A DNA stretch of 64,000 nt from Desulfoluna butyratoxydans (GTDB taxonomy: Bacteria; Desulfobacterota; Desulfobacteria; Desulfobacterales; Desulfolunaceae), in contig NZ_CAADHO010000001.1 in the NCBI RefSeq assembly GCF_900699765.1, positions 682,001 through 746,000 on the forward strand, in the 5' to 3' direction. A program made the position numbers and the translations under genes. The notes under the pieces were generated by a model that was given only the letters and a program-made list of their open reading frames with translations, was not told where the DNA came from and made no database searches. Shown here piece by piece: positions 51,011 to 59,718 of this stretch. The number at the start of each line of letters is the position of its first letter. Position 1 is the stretch's first letter.

Positions 51011-52327
51011 TCAGGGGTGATAGTTGAAGTTGCTGGAGTTGTCCGTGTACAAGCCGTCCTGGGGCAGGTACGAGGGGTAGGTGTGGGTGGCCTCGGCGTG
51101 GGGTTCCCCGTGCCACCATTTGTAGAGGGACTCGTTGATATGCTCTCCCCGGTACTGAAAACTCGTGGCAACCAGCTCGTTGTAGCCTGTCACAATCTGG
51201 TACCCGAAGTGGGGACTCTCCCGATCCAGGCCGATGCGCAGGAACATGCCGTTGTGGGTGTTGCTGTTGGTGGGGTTGTCGGGCACCGCCGCCATATAGC
51301 TCTCCCCGTCGGGGACCCGGTAGTCCCTGCCGAAATAGTAGTGATCCACCAGCATGAGCATGGAGTCCCGCTGGAGGATCACCGGCACCGGCGTGCTGTT
51401 GAACTCCTTGGCCAGGTCGCTTGACCCCTGGAGCATGGGAATCCCCGCCATACGGCCCACCTGCCTCGACCTGTAGGCGTTTTTCGGGCTGTACAGCCCC
51501 GTGGCCCGGCGGAAGTCCACCATGAGGTCAGCCTGAAGATCGTTGGTGCCGATGATAATGTCGGTGAGGCGACGGTCCGGGTCGTTGATGTTGTCGTATT
51601 TCAGGCGAATCACCAATCCGTTGATCTCCGCCGGGTTGTCCGGGCTGGCCCCCAGGCGCAGGTTGTCCAGGCTGATGTCCCAGTCCAGGTAGTTGCGGTT
51701 CTGGTAGGTTTTTTCAGAGAAGTAGAAGAGGGGAATGCCCAGCAAGGTGGCGTCGTTGTCGGCCTGCACCCCGTCCACCCACAGCTTCTGGCCAGCGGAG
51801 ACCTTGTATTTGGCCATAAACAGGTCGTCATCGGTCCACGGCACATACTCCGTCTCCAGCTCGCCTTCTTTGAACAGCTGGTACTCCATGGCGTACCGCT
51901 CGGGGGTCTTTTCGCCCCCGTACATCCTGTAATCGACCTTAAAGGTCCGGTGGCCGTCCACCACTTCATTTTTCTTCCACTTCTGGTTGATGCGCGGATC
52001 AAAGTCTTTCATGCCCTGGCCGCCGTGTACCCCGGGGTTCATCCCCTTGCGCGTCACCAGATCCGTCTTGTCCTTGTAGTAATACCCCATGCGCACCTGA
52101 TCGGCCTCCACATAGGTCTTGATATAGGTGTCGAAAAAAATCCGCACCGTATCCTGCTCCACGGAGATGGTCACGGGCCCGGCCTGGGCGTCCACCATGG
52201 CCAGGGCCGCATCGTTCAGGGGCTTCAGGGCATCCGCAGGTTCCGCCGTACCAGCAAAGACCGCAACCACCACCGCAATAACTCGTCCCGCACACCTCAA
52301 TGCTCTGCCTGTCCCCAATTGCCTCAT
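51011..52327 (-). CDS. Secreted protein of unknown function, shorter paralogue
   Basis: 438 aa from ATG 52327 (GGGGAG upstream), signal peptide to ADA. After the signal: LKPLNDAALAMVDAQAGPVTISVEQDTVRIFF, the same layout as LTPLSDEGLAQTHAANGIRLAF in the next protein. The body is beta-rich and repeated with Gly/Asn/Tyr. It starts 41 nt after the stop of the 52369-54138 gene, so both form an operon. Confidence 0.75.
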   Translation of the reverse strand: MRQLGTGRALRCAGRVIAVVVAVFAGTAEPADALKPLNDAALAMVDAQAGPVTISVEQDTVRIFFDTYIKTYVEADQVRMGYYYKDKTDLVTRKGMNPGVHGGQGMKDFDPRINQKWKKNEVVDGHRTFKVDYRMYGGEKTPERYAMEYQLFKEGELETEYVPWTDDDLFMAKYKVSAGQKLWVDGVQADNDATLLGIPLFYFSEKTYQNRNYLDWDISLDNLRLGASPDNPAEINGLVIRLKYDNINDPDRRLTDIIIGTNDLQADLMVDFRRATGLYSPKNAYRSRQVGRMAGIPMLQGSSDLAKEFNSTPVPVILQRDSMLMLVDHYYFGRDYRVPDGESYMAAVPDNPTNSNTHNGMFLRIGLDRESPHFGYQIVTGYNELVATSFQYRGEHINESLYKWWHGEPHAEATHTYPSYLPQDGLYTDNSSNFNYHP

Positions 52328-52368
52328 GCTCTCCCCTTTCCTGCCGTTACCCATGCCTGCCGCGTGCC

Positions 52369-54138
52369 TCAATTCCTGTAGATCGTGTAATCGCTGTTGA
52401 TGGGATAGGGTTCCCGGATCTGCCAGAAGGAGGTGTCTTTCACCAGCCTGTCCCCGTCATACACGTTTTCGCCGATGCGGGTGCGGTACTGGGCCCACCC
52501 CGAATTCACCGGGGCCGGGGTGACCCCCAAGCTGTGGTCGCTGCTGTCCACCCATGGCCCCGGCTCGGGCCTCAGCCGGTCCATGAACTCTTCCGCCCCC
52601 CGTCCCATGGGGTTGTACTCCTGTTGCCCCACGGGAATGTCCTGGGCCACGGGAAGCCTTCCGGCCCGGTAGGTATACAGGTGGGGGTTCGGATCCGACG
52701 CGCTCTCGTTCACCGCGGTCTCAAGGGCATAGGTGGTGTGCCGCCCCGGAAACTCGATATAAAGTTTTTTCGCCCGCAGCCCTTCCACAATAAGAGGCCC
52801 CATGGAGTTGCCCCCCAGGTAGCTGTTGTCCCCACTGGAATTGTACCCCACGGTCTCCTCCACGCGGATGGCGCCGTGAAGGGGCATGTTGAGTACCATG
52901 CACGAGGATTCGTCCAGAGACTCCTCACGGGTCCGCGTTTTAAAGGAGAGGGTCATGGGACGCTCCACGATCTCCGCATAGTCCACACGGTCTTCGTCGG
53001 ACACATAATGAATGGGAAACGCGATGCTGTATTCCTGGTTATCCCATCCGTCGTCCCTCAACTCGTCCGTGAGCTGGTCCCTGTGGTTTTCATGGTAGGC
53101 AATCTCCCTGTTCCCGGCCACATAGTCGGTGAACCCCACCTGCCGCAGGTTACCGATCATGAACCGGCCGTCGTACATGTTGTTGACGGACCGCTCGGCC
53201 GGGACCTCCGTGCTCCCCCAGGTCTCGGTCATCGCCGCGTAGTCCGCAAGAAGGGCTGATTTGTCCCCGGGGCCGAAGCCGTCGGAGTCCCCGGTACTGT
53301 TGGCGTACAGATCGCCCATGGAATTCTTTTTGTAATGCCCCAGGTGATCATAGGTAGGGTCCAGTTCCTCGAAACTCTCCCTCAGATGAAACCCCTTCAT
53401 CTGGAAAAAGTGAAAACCCTCCTCCGAAGGGGAGTCGATGGTCATGGACGAAAGGGAGAGACGGAGCCCCATCTCCAGGGCGATGCCCTCGCCCGAGCAA
53501 TACCCGTCAATCTCGGGCATGGTGTAGAGGATCGTCTTCTGATCGATGAGGTGAAGGTTCGAAAGGCCCAGAGCCCCCAGGGAAAAAAGGTCGCTCTCCG
53601 TGCCGTAGCGCACCTCCAGATTGCCCTCCACCGGGCTGCCGTCGGGTCCGAGGGTCAAAAAGGGCCCGCCCAGCCCCATGGCCTCCAGCACCACCACCTG
53701 CCGGTGGGCGTCGTTAACCTGGGGCTCCTTGTCCAGGGTGTGGGTTTTGGCCACGTGCACAAAATCGTCCTCCTTCCAGACATCCGTGGCAAAATAGGGC
53801 CCCGACCCCGCAGGGTAGGCAAAGGTTTCGGCCTCAATCTCCACGGCGCCTGAAACGCGAAGTGCCATGGACACATCGTTGAGGCCGAGGCTTCCGTAGG
53901 CCCCCCCATGGCCTCCCAGGGAGTCCATGTTCCCCTGGGCTATATAGCCCATGCCATCGGTGGCGTGATGGACCACCATGTCTTCAAAGGCCAGGCGAAT
54001 CCCGTTGGCGGCATGGGTCTGGGCCAGCCCCTCGTCGGACAGGGGGGTCAGGGCCTGTGCAGGCCTGCCCTCCGCCAGGGAGAACCCTGCAGCCATCATC
54101 GCAACGCAAAGGAGTCGTCTCAGAATCGGTTGATTCAT
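52369..54138 (-). CDS. Secreted protein of unknown function, longer paralogue
   Basis: 589 aa from ATG 54138 (GGAGG upstream). Signal peptide (MNQPILRRLLCVAMMAAGF...AQA) and LTPLSDEGLAQTHAANGIRLAFEDMV at the mature start, a motif family of surface or outer-membrane beta proteins. The body has many Gly/Asp/Asn-rich turns and no membrane helices. Few cysteines. Function not recognised. Confidence 0.8.
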   Translation of the reverse strand: MNQPILRRLLCVAMMAAGFSLAEGRPAQALTPLSDEGLAQTHAANGIRLAFEDMVVHHATDGMGYIAQGNMDSLGGHGGAYGSLGLNDVSMALRVSGAVEIEAETFAYPAGSGPYFATDVWKEDDFVHVAKTHTLDKEPQVNDAHRQVVVLEAMGLGGPFLTLGPDGSPVEGNLEVRYGTESDLFSLGALGLSNLHLIDQKTILYTMPEIDGYCSGEGIALEMGLRLSLSSMTIDSPSEEGFHFFQMKGFHLRESFEELDPTYDHLGHYKKNSMGDLYANSTGDSDGFGPGDKSALLADYAAMTETWGSTEVPAERSVNNMYDGRFMIGNLRQVGFTDYVAGNREIAYHENHRDQLTDELRDDGWDNQEYSIAFPIHYVSDEDRVDYAEIVERPMTLSFKTRTREESLDESSCMVLNMPLHGAIRVEETVGYNSSGDNSYLGGNSMGPLIVEGLRAKKLYIEFPGRHTTYALETAVNESASDPNPHLYTYRAGRLPVAQDIPVGQQEYNPMGRGAEEFMDRLRPEPGPWVDSSDHSLGVTPAPVNSGWAQYRTRIGENVYDGDRLVKDTSFWQIREPYPINSDYTIYRN

Positions 54139-54527
54139 GGCATGAAGCCTCCGGCCGTTTGCTGTGGAAAAAATGTATCGGGATAGAACGCGATGTATTA
54201 TATAAATACTTCTTCTTGTTCGCAAACATTGTTTACAGCTTTTTACTTAAAAAAAAGCCTCGACTCCCAAAAGGCCTTTTGTTCAAGGATCTCCAAAGAC
54301 TCATGACTGACAAACAAACGCAACCCTTACGGTAACATCATTACTTACCAGGGAATAATCCGACACCGCCTTGAACGTCGGGCCCGTCGGGTCATTGATA
54401 AAATGGATAAACAAGGAAACCACGCCCATGGGAAGTCCGGCGAAACAGGTGCGCCGCCCTGAAACACGCAAAAAAACCCGTGACCCATTGCGGGGTGCGG
54501 GTTTTCGCCTGACCGCCTGGACTCGGT
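54139..54527. other. Non-coding region between secreted-protein and Smr genes
   Basis: No gene. An AAAAGCCT/AGGCCTTTT hairpin lies near 54250-54285. The Smr terminator is at 54473. Confidence 0.4.
54473..54505 (-). terminator. Terminator of the Smr gene
   Basis: AAAACCCG...CGGGTTTT hairpin with an inner ACCC/GGGT pair; on the minus strand T7 follows. Confidence 0.75.
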
Positions 54528-55523
54528 TTACCGCCCGTGGCGTGAGGTGTCGTAGTTGTTGAGGTACACAAGGATGGAGCCGCTCTTGGACTTTTTGCCC
54601 TTTTCCCAGGCCCAGGAAAGGACAATGCCCTCCTGTTTCAGGGCTGTCATGCGGTCGGCAATGGTGTCGGGGAGGACCGCCCCGTGTTCGGAGTGGAGCC
54701 CTTTGCCCACGATGAGGCGAAGGGTGTAGGTTCCGACGGAAAAAGCACGCCGAACGTAGTGCTCGGCGGTCTGGTCCGCCTTGGCCGCGGTGTAGCCGTG
54801 CAGATCCAGCTGGCCCTGGGGGGCCGGATAGCGCTTGAGTCGCTCTTTCACCGTAAGGGTCCGGGCCTGCTCGAGCTTGTCCACCTTCTCGCTCAAGAGC
54901 ACCTCCCCGCTCTTCTCCGACAGGGAAGAGGCCAGGAGCTCGGCAAACTCTTCGCTCTCCTCGGAGGCCGGGATCTGGCCCTGTTCCAGGATGGGAAGCC
55001 CGTGCCGGTCCCGCTGCACCTTTTTGGCCGGGGGAACCTCCTCGGGGGCCACTTTTTTCCGGGCCGTGGGCACCACCCGGTCCCCTTCGCGCTGAGCCTC
55101 TTCGGCCATGAGGCTGCACAGGTCCTTCTCATCGGAGAGGACCAGAATCCCGTTGCGGTTTCGTTTTTTCTGCTTTTTCCTGGGTGGGGGGGCCGCTGGC
55201 CTTGCAGGCCGGGGTTTTGGCTTTGGCTTGGGCGGCACCGGGATCTCCTGGGGCCCCTCGTCGCGAAACAGAGCCTCCAGGTCCTCGTCCCCTGACAGCA
55301 CGGAGATCCCGTGTTTTCCTTTTTTGGGAGCCGTCTTGGGTCCCTTGCCGGGTAACGGCGCCTTTTTCCCGCCATGGGGTTTCTCTAAGGGAGCCGGGGG
55401 CTCCACAGCCGCGGGTTCAACCGGAGCCTTCTCCTCGACACGGGGCTCTTCCACCGGTGCCTGGGGGGCTTTTCCCGTCTCTTTTTTCGTTAACAGCTGC
55501 TTCAGTTTCTCAAACATCCCCAT
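54528..55523 (-). CDS. Smr-domain protein with three internal short repeats
   Basis: 331 aa from ATG 55523. A proline/alanine/lysine-rich N-terminal two-thirds carries KHGISVLSGDEDLEALF (70-86), RNGILVLSDEKDLCSLM (123-139) and RHGLPILEQGQ...EEFAELL (173-197), a repeated GI-x-VLS...DL...L unit. The C-terminal 90 residues (238-322) are an Smr domain with DLHGYTAAKA and VGKGLHSEHG, a nicking nuclease fold. The N-terminal units may bind a partner. Confidence 0.87.
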   Translation of the reverse strand: MGMFEKLKQLLTKKETGKAPQAPVEEPRVEEKAPVEPAAVEPPAPLEKPHGGKKAPLPGKGPKTAPKKGKHGISVLSGDEDLEALFRDEGPQEIPVPPKPKPKPRPARPAAPPPRKKQKKRNRNGILVLSDEKDLCSLMAEEAQREGDRVVPTARKKVAPEEVPPAKKVQRDRHGLPILEQGQIPASEESEEFAELLASSLSEKSGEVLLSEKVDKLEQARTLTVKERLKRYPAPQGQLDLHGYTAAKADQTAEHYVRRAFSVGTYTLRLIVGKGLHSEHGAVLPDTIADRMTALKQEGIVLSWAWEKGKKSKSGSILVYLNNYDTSRHGR

Positions 55524-55687
55524 ACCCTGTGCCTTGTTTCTTGGTGTGCGTGTGCTTCCCTTCTGCCATCCTGCCGGGGCCAACTGATAGGCTATTTTTC
55601 TCCAAAGGTCAAACCCGCGTAAAAAAAAGGGGCGGATAACCGCCCCTTATCAATACCACCGGATCCATCTCACCGGCTGTTGCCGTG

Positions 55688-57175
55688 TCACCCCCTGGCA
55701 GGGATAATCACCACGTCGATGCGCCGGTTGCTGGCGCGCCCCTGGCGGGTCTCGTTGGAGGCAACGGGCTTGTCTTCCCCGTACCCCACGGCCGAAATCT
55801 GGTCGTCCGTCACCACGGAGTTGGCGATGAGGTAATGGCGCACAGAATCGGCCCGCTCCTTGGAGAGGCGCTTGTTGACCTTCTCGCTGCCCAGGGAGTC
55901 GGTGTGGCCCTCAATGACCACCCGGCAGCCCGGAAACTCCTTGAAGGTGTCCCGCACCTTGGCCAGGAGGCCGAAGTATTTGTAGTCGATCACCGCCTTG
56001 CCGCTGGAAAAGGAGAGCCCGTACAGGCGGATGATGATCTTGTCTCCGTCCATGAGGACCTTGCCCTCCTCCGGGGTAAAGGCGTCGCGGATCCTCGTGA
56101 TCTTCATGTGCTTCAGCCGCTCGGCCTCCTTCTGACGTTTCAGGGCCTCTTCGGCTTCGTGCTTGCGCGCCATGAGGTCCTGCTCCAGCTTGCTCAGGCT
56201 GGCAACGGAGGTCTCCAGGTCCGTGACCTTGGCCTTCAAATCCGCAATCTCCCGGTCCTTGGCGTCGTTGGACGCCTTCAGGGCCTGCACCCCGTCCAGG
56301 AGCTGCCAGGTGGCACCGCTGACCCCCCGATCAAATTTGAGCTCCATGTCCAGCCCCTCGGCGATCTTGACCAGCTGCATCTCCATGTCGATGATCACGT
56401 CTTCAAAGCTGTAATCGGCCTCCTTGAGCTTGCCCACCCGGGTGTGGATGTGCTCGGTGTGGGCCAGCTCGTACTCAGCCTCCTTCACCAGGGCCACGGC
56501 TTCGGCATTGTTGTAGCGGTTCTGGTCCAGCTTCTTTTCTGCAAGGGCCACCAGGCGGCGGGCCTTCTCATAGGTTTTCGGGGCGTTGTTCTTACGCCCC
56601 AGGTCCTCGAACCGGGCCAGCTTCTCCCGGGTCTTGCCCAGAAGGGCGTGTTTGATGGTCTCAAGCTCTGCGCTCCGAAACAGGGCCTCGGCCTCACCGG
56701 CCTGCCCCCGGGCCTTGTCCACGTCGCCGTCTTCAAGGCTCCTCACGGCCCGCTGGAATTCGGCCTCTGCCTTGGCCGTCAGTTTCTCGCTGTATTTTTC
56801 GGAGCCAATGGACGAGGCATCCTCACGGGCCTTCAAAACGTTCTCGAAGGTCACTTCAGCCGTCACGCACACGGCCATGGCCCGTGTAAGGTACGACTCG
56901 GCTTTCTTGAGCTCCTTTCGGATCCCGTTCAGGTTTCGTCCCTTGTTGAAATCGGTGAGGGCGTCCTGGTAGGCCTCCATGGCCTCACCAAAGGCATCCG
57001 GAGCAAAAAGGTAGGCCCGCTTCTCCTTGGCCTGGACGATCATCGCCTCGGTCCCCTGGAACAGAGAGTTCCGCGTCTCATTGCCTGCAAAACCGGTTTG
57101 CCAGAAGCCGAGCACACACGCCGCCGCAACAACAGCGGCCATCCATCGAATAGCAGTCCCTCTGACAAAAACCAT
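55688..57175 (-). CDS. OmpA-family peptidoglycan-anchored outer-membrane protein
   Basis: 495 aa. Signal peptide, a long helical/coiled-coil region (about 30-365, tandem KAR...EAEALF-like helices), then a C-terminal OmpA domain binding peptidoglycan: IEGHTDSLGSEKVNKRLSKERADSVRHYL and GYGEDKPVASNETRQGRASNRRIDVVI. GGGGAG precedes the ATG. Probably a periplasm-spanning tether. Confidence 0.92.
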   Translation of the reverse strand: MVFVRGTAIRWMAAVVAAACVLGFWQTGFAGNETRNSLFQGTEAMIVQAKEKRAYLFAPDAFGEAMEAYQDALTDFNKGRNLNGIRKELKKAESYLTRAMAVCVTAEVTFENVLKAREDASSIGSEKYSEKLTAKAEAEFQRAVRSLEDGDVDKARGQAGEAEALFRSAELETIKHALLGKTREKLARFEDLGRKNNAPKTYEKARRLVALAEKKLDQNRYNNAEAVALVKEAEYELAHTEHIHTRVGKLKEADYSFEDVIIDMEMQLVKIAEGLDMELKFDRGVSGATWQLLDGVQALKASNDAKDREIADLKAKVTDLETSVASLSKLEQDLMARKHEAEEALKRQKEAERLKHMKITRIRDAFTPEEGKVLMDGDKIIIRLYGLSFSSGKAVIDYKYFGLLAKVRDTFKEFPGCRVVIEGHTDSLGSEKVNKRLSKERADSVRHYLIANSVVTDDQISAVGYGEDKPVASNETRQGRASNRRIDVVIIPARG

Positions 57176-57512
57176 AACACTCCCCTTGATCCTGTATTTT
57201 GAGGTTGTTCTCGACCGGGTTTTGCAGCCGACACCTTAACCCAAGCCATATCGAATACTTACTTATGATAAACACCCGTCATGTTTCAACCCCAAAAAAA
57301 GAGATCTGTCCACCGCAAGGGCCATCCCATGCCCCCAAAGGCCCCATTTTGACAGACCGATTCGGGCCAAAGCAGACGCTCCCGGGCGTTCCCCCATGTG
57401 GGATAATCAATTTTATTAAATATTTCATGTAATCATCCTAAACCCAAACACGCCTTCATCCGATATTTATCCCATACACCTTATTTTCCACCCTCAAACT
57501 GGAGTTCTGCGG
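57176..57512. other. OmpA-chemoreceptor divergent intergenic region
   Basis: 337 bp with no gene seen. It is AT-rich near 57405-57440, fitting promoters of both genes. Confidence 0.4.
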
Positions 57513-59579
57513 ATGTTCAGGGACATTAAACTTCGCGGCAAGCTCATCCTTGCCATTTCCACCATTGCTTTTCTCTCCTACTTCATCACCATCACGGCTG
57601 TAACCTTGAAAGTTCGCAGCTCTGCCCATCACGCAGCCATTGCCCAGGGCGAAGAGATTGCCGCCCGATACGGCGCAATCATTTCCGGTAAGGTCGACGC
57701 CTCCTTCCACGCAGTGAGGACTCTTTCCGAAACCATGGAGGCCTTCAAGAAATCGGGCAGCTTCAACCCCCGCGAAGACCTCAACAAGATCATGGCCGAG
57801 GTCCTGGACAACAACCCCGAGCTCCTTGCCGTCTGGACCGCCTGGGAACCTGATGCGTTGGACAATCTTGACGCCGCATTCGAAAACAAGAAGGGCCACG
57901 ACGCCACCGGCCGCTTCGTCCCCTACTGGCACCGCACCGGAGACGGCATCGATGTGACCCCCCTGGTGAACTACGACAAGGAGGGAGAAGGGGACTACTA
58001 CCTCGTCCCCCTGCGCACCGGGCGTGAGATCATGACCCCACCCTACCTCTATGAAGTTCAGGGCAGCAAGGAATCCATCATCAGCCTCTGCGTGCCCATC
58101 GAAGTCGAAGGCACCACCGTGGGCGTCTGCGGTGTGGACCTGAGGCTCTCCATCTTTTCCGAGCTCATCAAGGGGCTGACCCCCTTCGGCACGGGCTACA
58201 CCTCTGTCATCGCCAACAACGGCACCTACGTGGCCCACCAGGTCAACCAGGACAAACACGGCCAGAACGCAGGGTCTTCCGCAGACTGGGAGGCGGCCAA
58301 AAAAGCCATCCAGGCCGGACAGCCCTTTCAGTTCGAAGCGATCTCCCGGGATCTTGACACCGACATCGTCCGCATCTTCGCCCCCATCCCCTTTTCCGGC
58401 CAGGACACCCCCTGGTCCTTTCTCGTGAACCTCCCCATGGCCCAGGTCATGGCCGAAGCCAACTCCATCGGCTGGCTCATCGTGGGTATCGGGGTGGCTG
58501 CCTTTGTTCTCCTCACCGCCGTGGTGATCTGGGTGGCGGGCTCCATTGCCAAGCCCCTGCGCCGGAGCGCCTCCCTGCTGGAAGAGATCGCCAAAGGGGA
58601 CGGGGACCTCACCCAGAGGCTGGAGGTCCAGTCCAAAGATGAGGTGGGCGAACTCTCCGGGTGGTTCAACACCTTCATGGCCGATCTTCAATCCATCATC
58701 GGGGAGGTCAAGGGCAACGCCGGGTCCGTGGACAGCTCCTCCGGTGAACTCCTCACCATCTCGGGATCCCTGTCCGCCTCCGCCGACGAGACCCACACCC
58801 TGGCATCCCAGGTGGGACAGGAAGCGGGCACCATGGCCATGAACCTGGCCACCATCGCCTCGGCCATGGAGCAGTCCACGGCCAACATCAACAACGTGGC
58901 CGCCTCCGCCGAGGAGATGACCGCCACCATCGGCGAAATTGCCGCAAACTCCGAAAACGCACGCTCCGTCTCCGACGGGGCCCTCTCCGATGCCATGGAG
59001 ACCGCCGACCTCATGAACAGCCTGGGCAACGCCGTGGACGAAATCGGCAAGGTCACCGACACCATCACCGAGATCTCCGAGCAGACCAACCTGTTGGCCT
59101 TGAACGCCACCATCGAAGCGGCCCGGGCCGGGGAAGCCGGAAAAGGCTTTGCCGTGGTTGCCGGTGAGATCAAGGACCTGGCCGGCCAGACCGCCGCGGC
59201 CACCCTGGAGATCCGTAGCAACATCCACAGCGTCCAGGAGAAGACCAACGTCTCCGTGGAAAAGATCAACGCCATTTTGGGGGTGATCAAAAACGTCAAT
59301 GACATCGTCTCCGGCATCGCTGCGGCCGTGGAAGAGCAGTCCGCCGCCACCAGCGAGATCTCAGCCAACATCGGCCAGGCATCGGCCGGCGTGGAGGAGG
59401 TCAACAACAACGTGGGCAACTGCGCCACGGCAGCCGATGCCATCAACCGGGACATGGGCAACCTGAACAACGCCTCCAGCGAAATCTCCGGCGGCAGCCA
59501 CAAGATCGAGGAGAGCGCCCGGGAACTCAAAGCCATGGCTGAAGCCTTAAACGGCCTGGTGGGACGCTTCAAGATCTAA
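57513..59579 (+). CDS. Methyl-accepting chemotaxis protein with dCache sensor
   Basis: 688 aa. Membrane helix (about 10-30), periplasmic dCache sensor (about 35-315), second helix (about 322-346, [23 protein letters not shown]), HAMP, and the signalling domain with hairpin [38 protein letters not shown]. No CheR pentapeptide at the C-terminus. It senses a small periplasmic molecule. GGAG precedes the ATG. Confidence 0.95.
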   Translation: MFRDIKLRGKLILAISTIAFLSYFITITAVTLKVRSSAHHAAIAQGEEIAARYGAIISGKVDASFHAVRTLSETMEAFKKSGSFNPREDLNKIMAEVLDNNPELLAVWTAWEPDALDNLDAAFENKKGHDATGRFVPYWHRTGDGIDVTPLVNYDKEGEGDYYLVPLRTGREIMTPPYLYEVQGSKESIISLCVPIEVEGTTVGVCGVDLRLSIFSELIKGLTPFGTGYTSVIANNGTYVAHQVNQDKHGQNAGSSADWEAAKKAIQAGQPFQFEAISRDLDTDIVRIFAPIPFSGQDTPWSFLVNLPMAQVMAEANSIGWLIVGIGVAAFVLLTAVVIWVAGSIAKPLRRSASLLEEIAKGDGDLTQRLEVQSKDEVGELSGWFNTFMADLQSIIGEVKGNAGSVDSSSGELLTISGSLSASADETHTLASQVGQEAGTMAMNLATIASAMEQSTANINNVAASAEEMTATIGEIAANSENARSVSDGALSDAMETADLMNSLGNAVDEIGKVTDTITEISEQTNLLALNATIEAARAGEAGKGFAVVAGEIKDLAGQTAAATLEIRSNIHSVQEKTNVSVEKINAILGVIKNVNDIVSGIAAAVEEQSAATSEISANIGQASAGVEEVNNNVGNCATAADAINRDMGNLNNASSEISGGSHKIEESARELKAMAEALNGLVGRFKI

Positions 59580-59639
59580 CCCGAAGCCCGGCCAAGGATC
59601 CTTTCCCGGTCGGGCCCGGCAGCCATCAGACGTAAAAAA

Positions 59640-59664
59640 GCCCGCAGGGTTTTCCCCTGCGGGC
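59640..59664. terminator. Bidirectional terminator
   Basis: GCCCGCAGG-GTTTTCC-CCTGCGGGC with AAAAAA before and TTTTGTTCTTTC after; it separates the chemoreceptor and the converging kinase. Confidence 0.85.
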
Positions 59665-59718
59665 TTTTGTTCTTTCAAAACAGCATATTCCCGCCCCACG
59701 CCTGTCCCCTGTGAGGGC

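Noticed and set aside
52298..52315. GCCTGTCCCCAATTG as another RAYT-type repeat copy
   Set aside because: It lies in the start region of a coding gene and lacks the flanking A/T runs shared by true copies.
57456..59228. 590-codon minus-strand frame opposite the chemoreceptor
   Set aside because: Shadow of the chemoreceptor gene, Gly/His/Val-rich without motifs.
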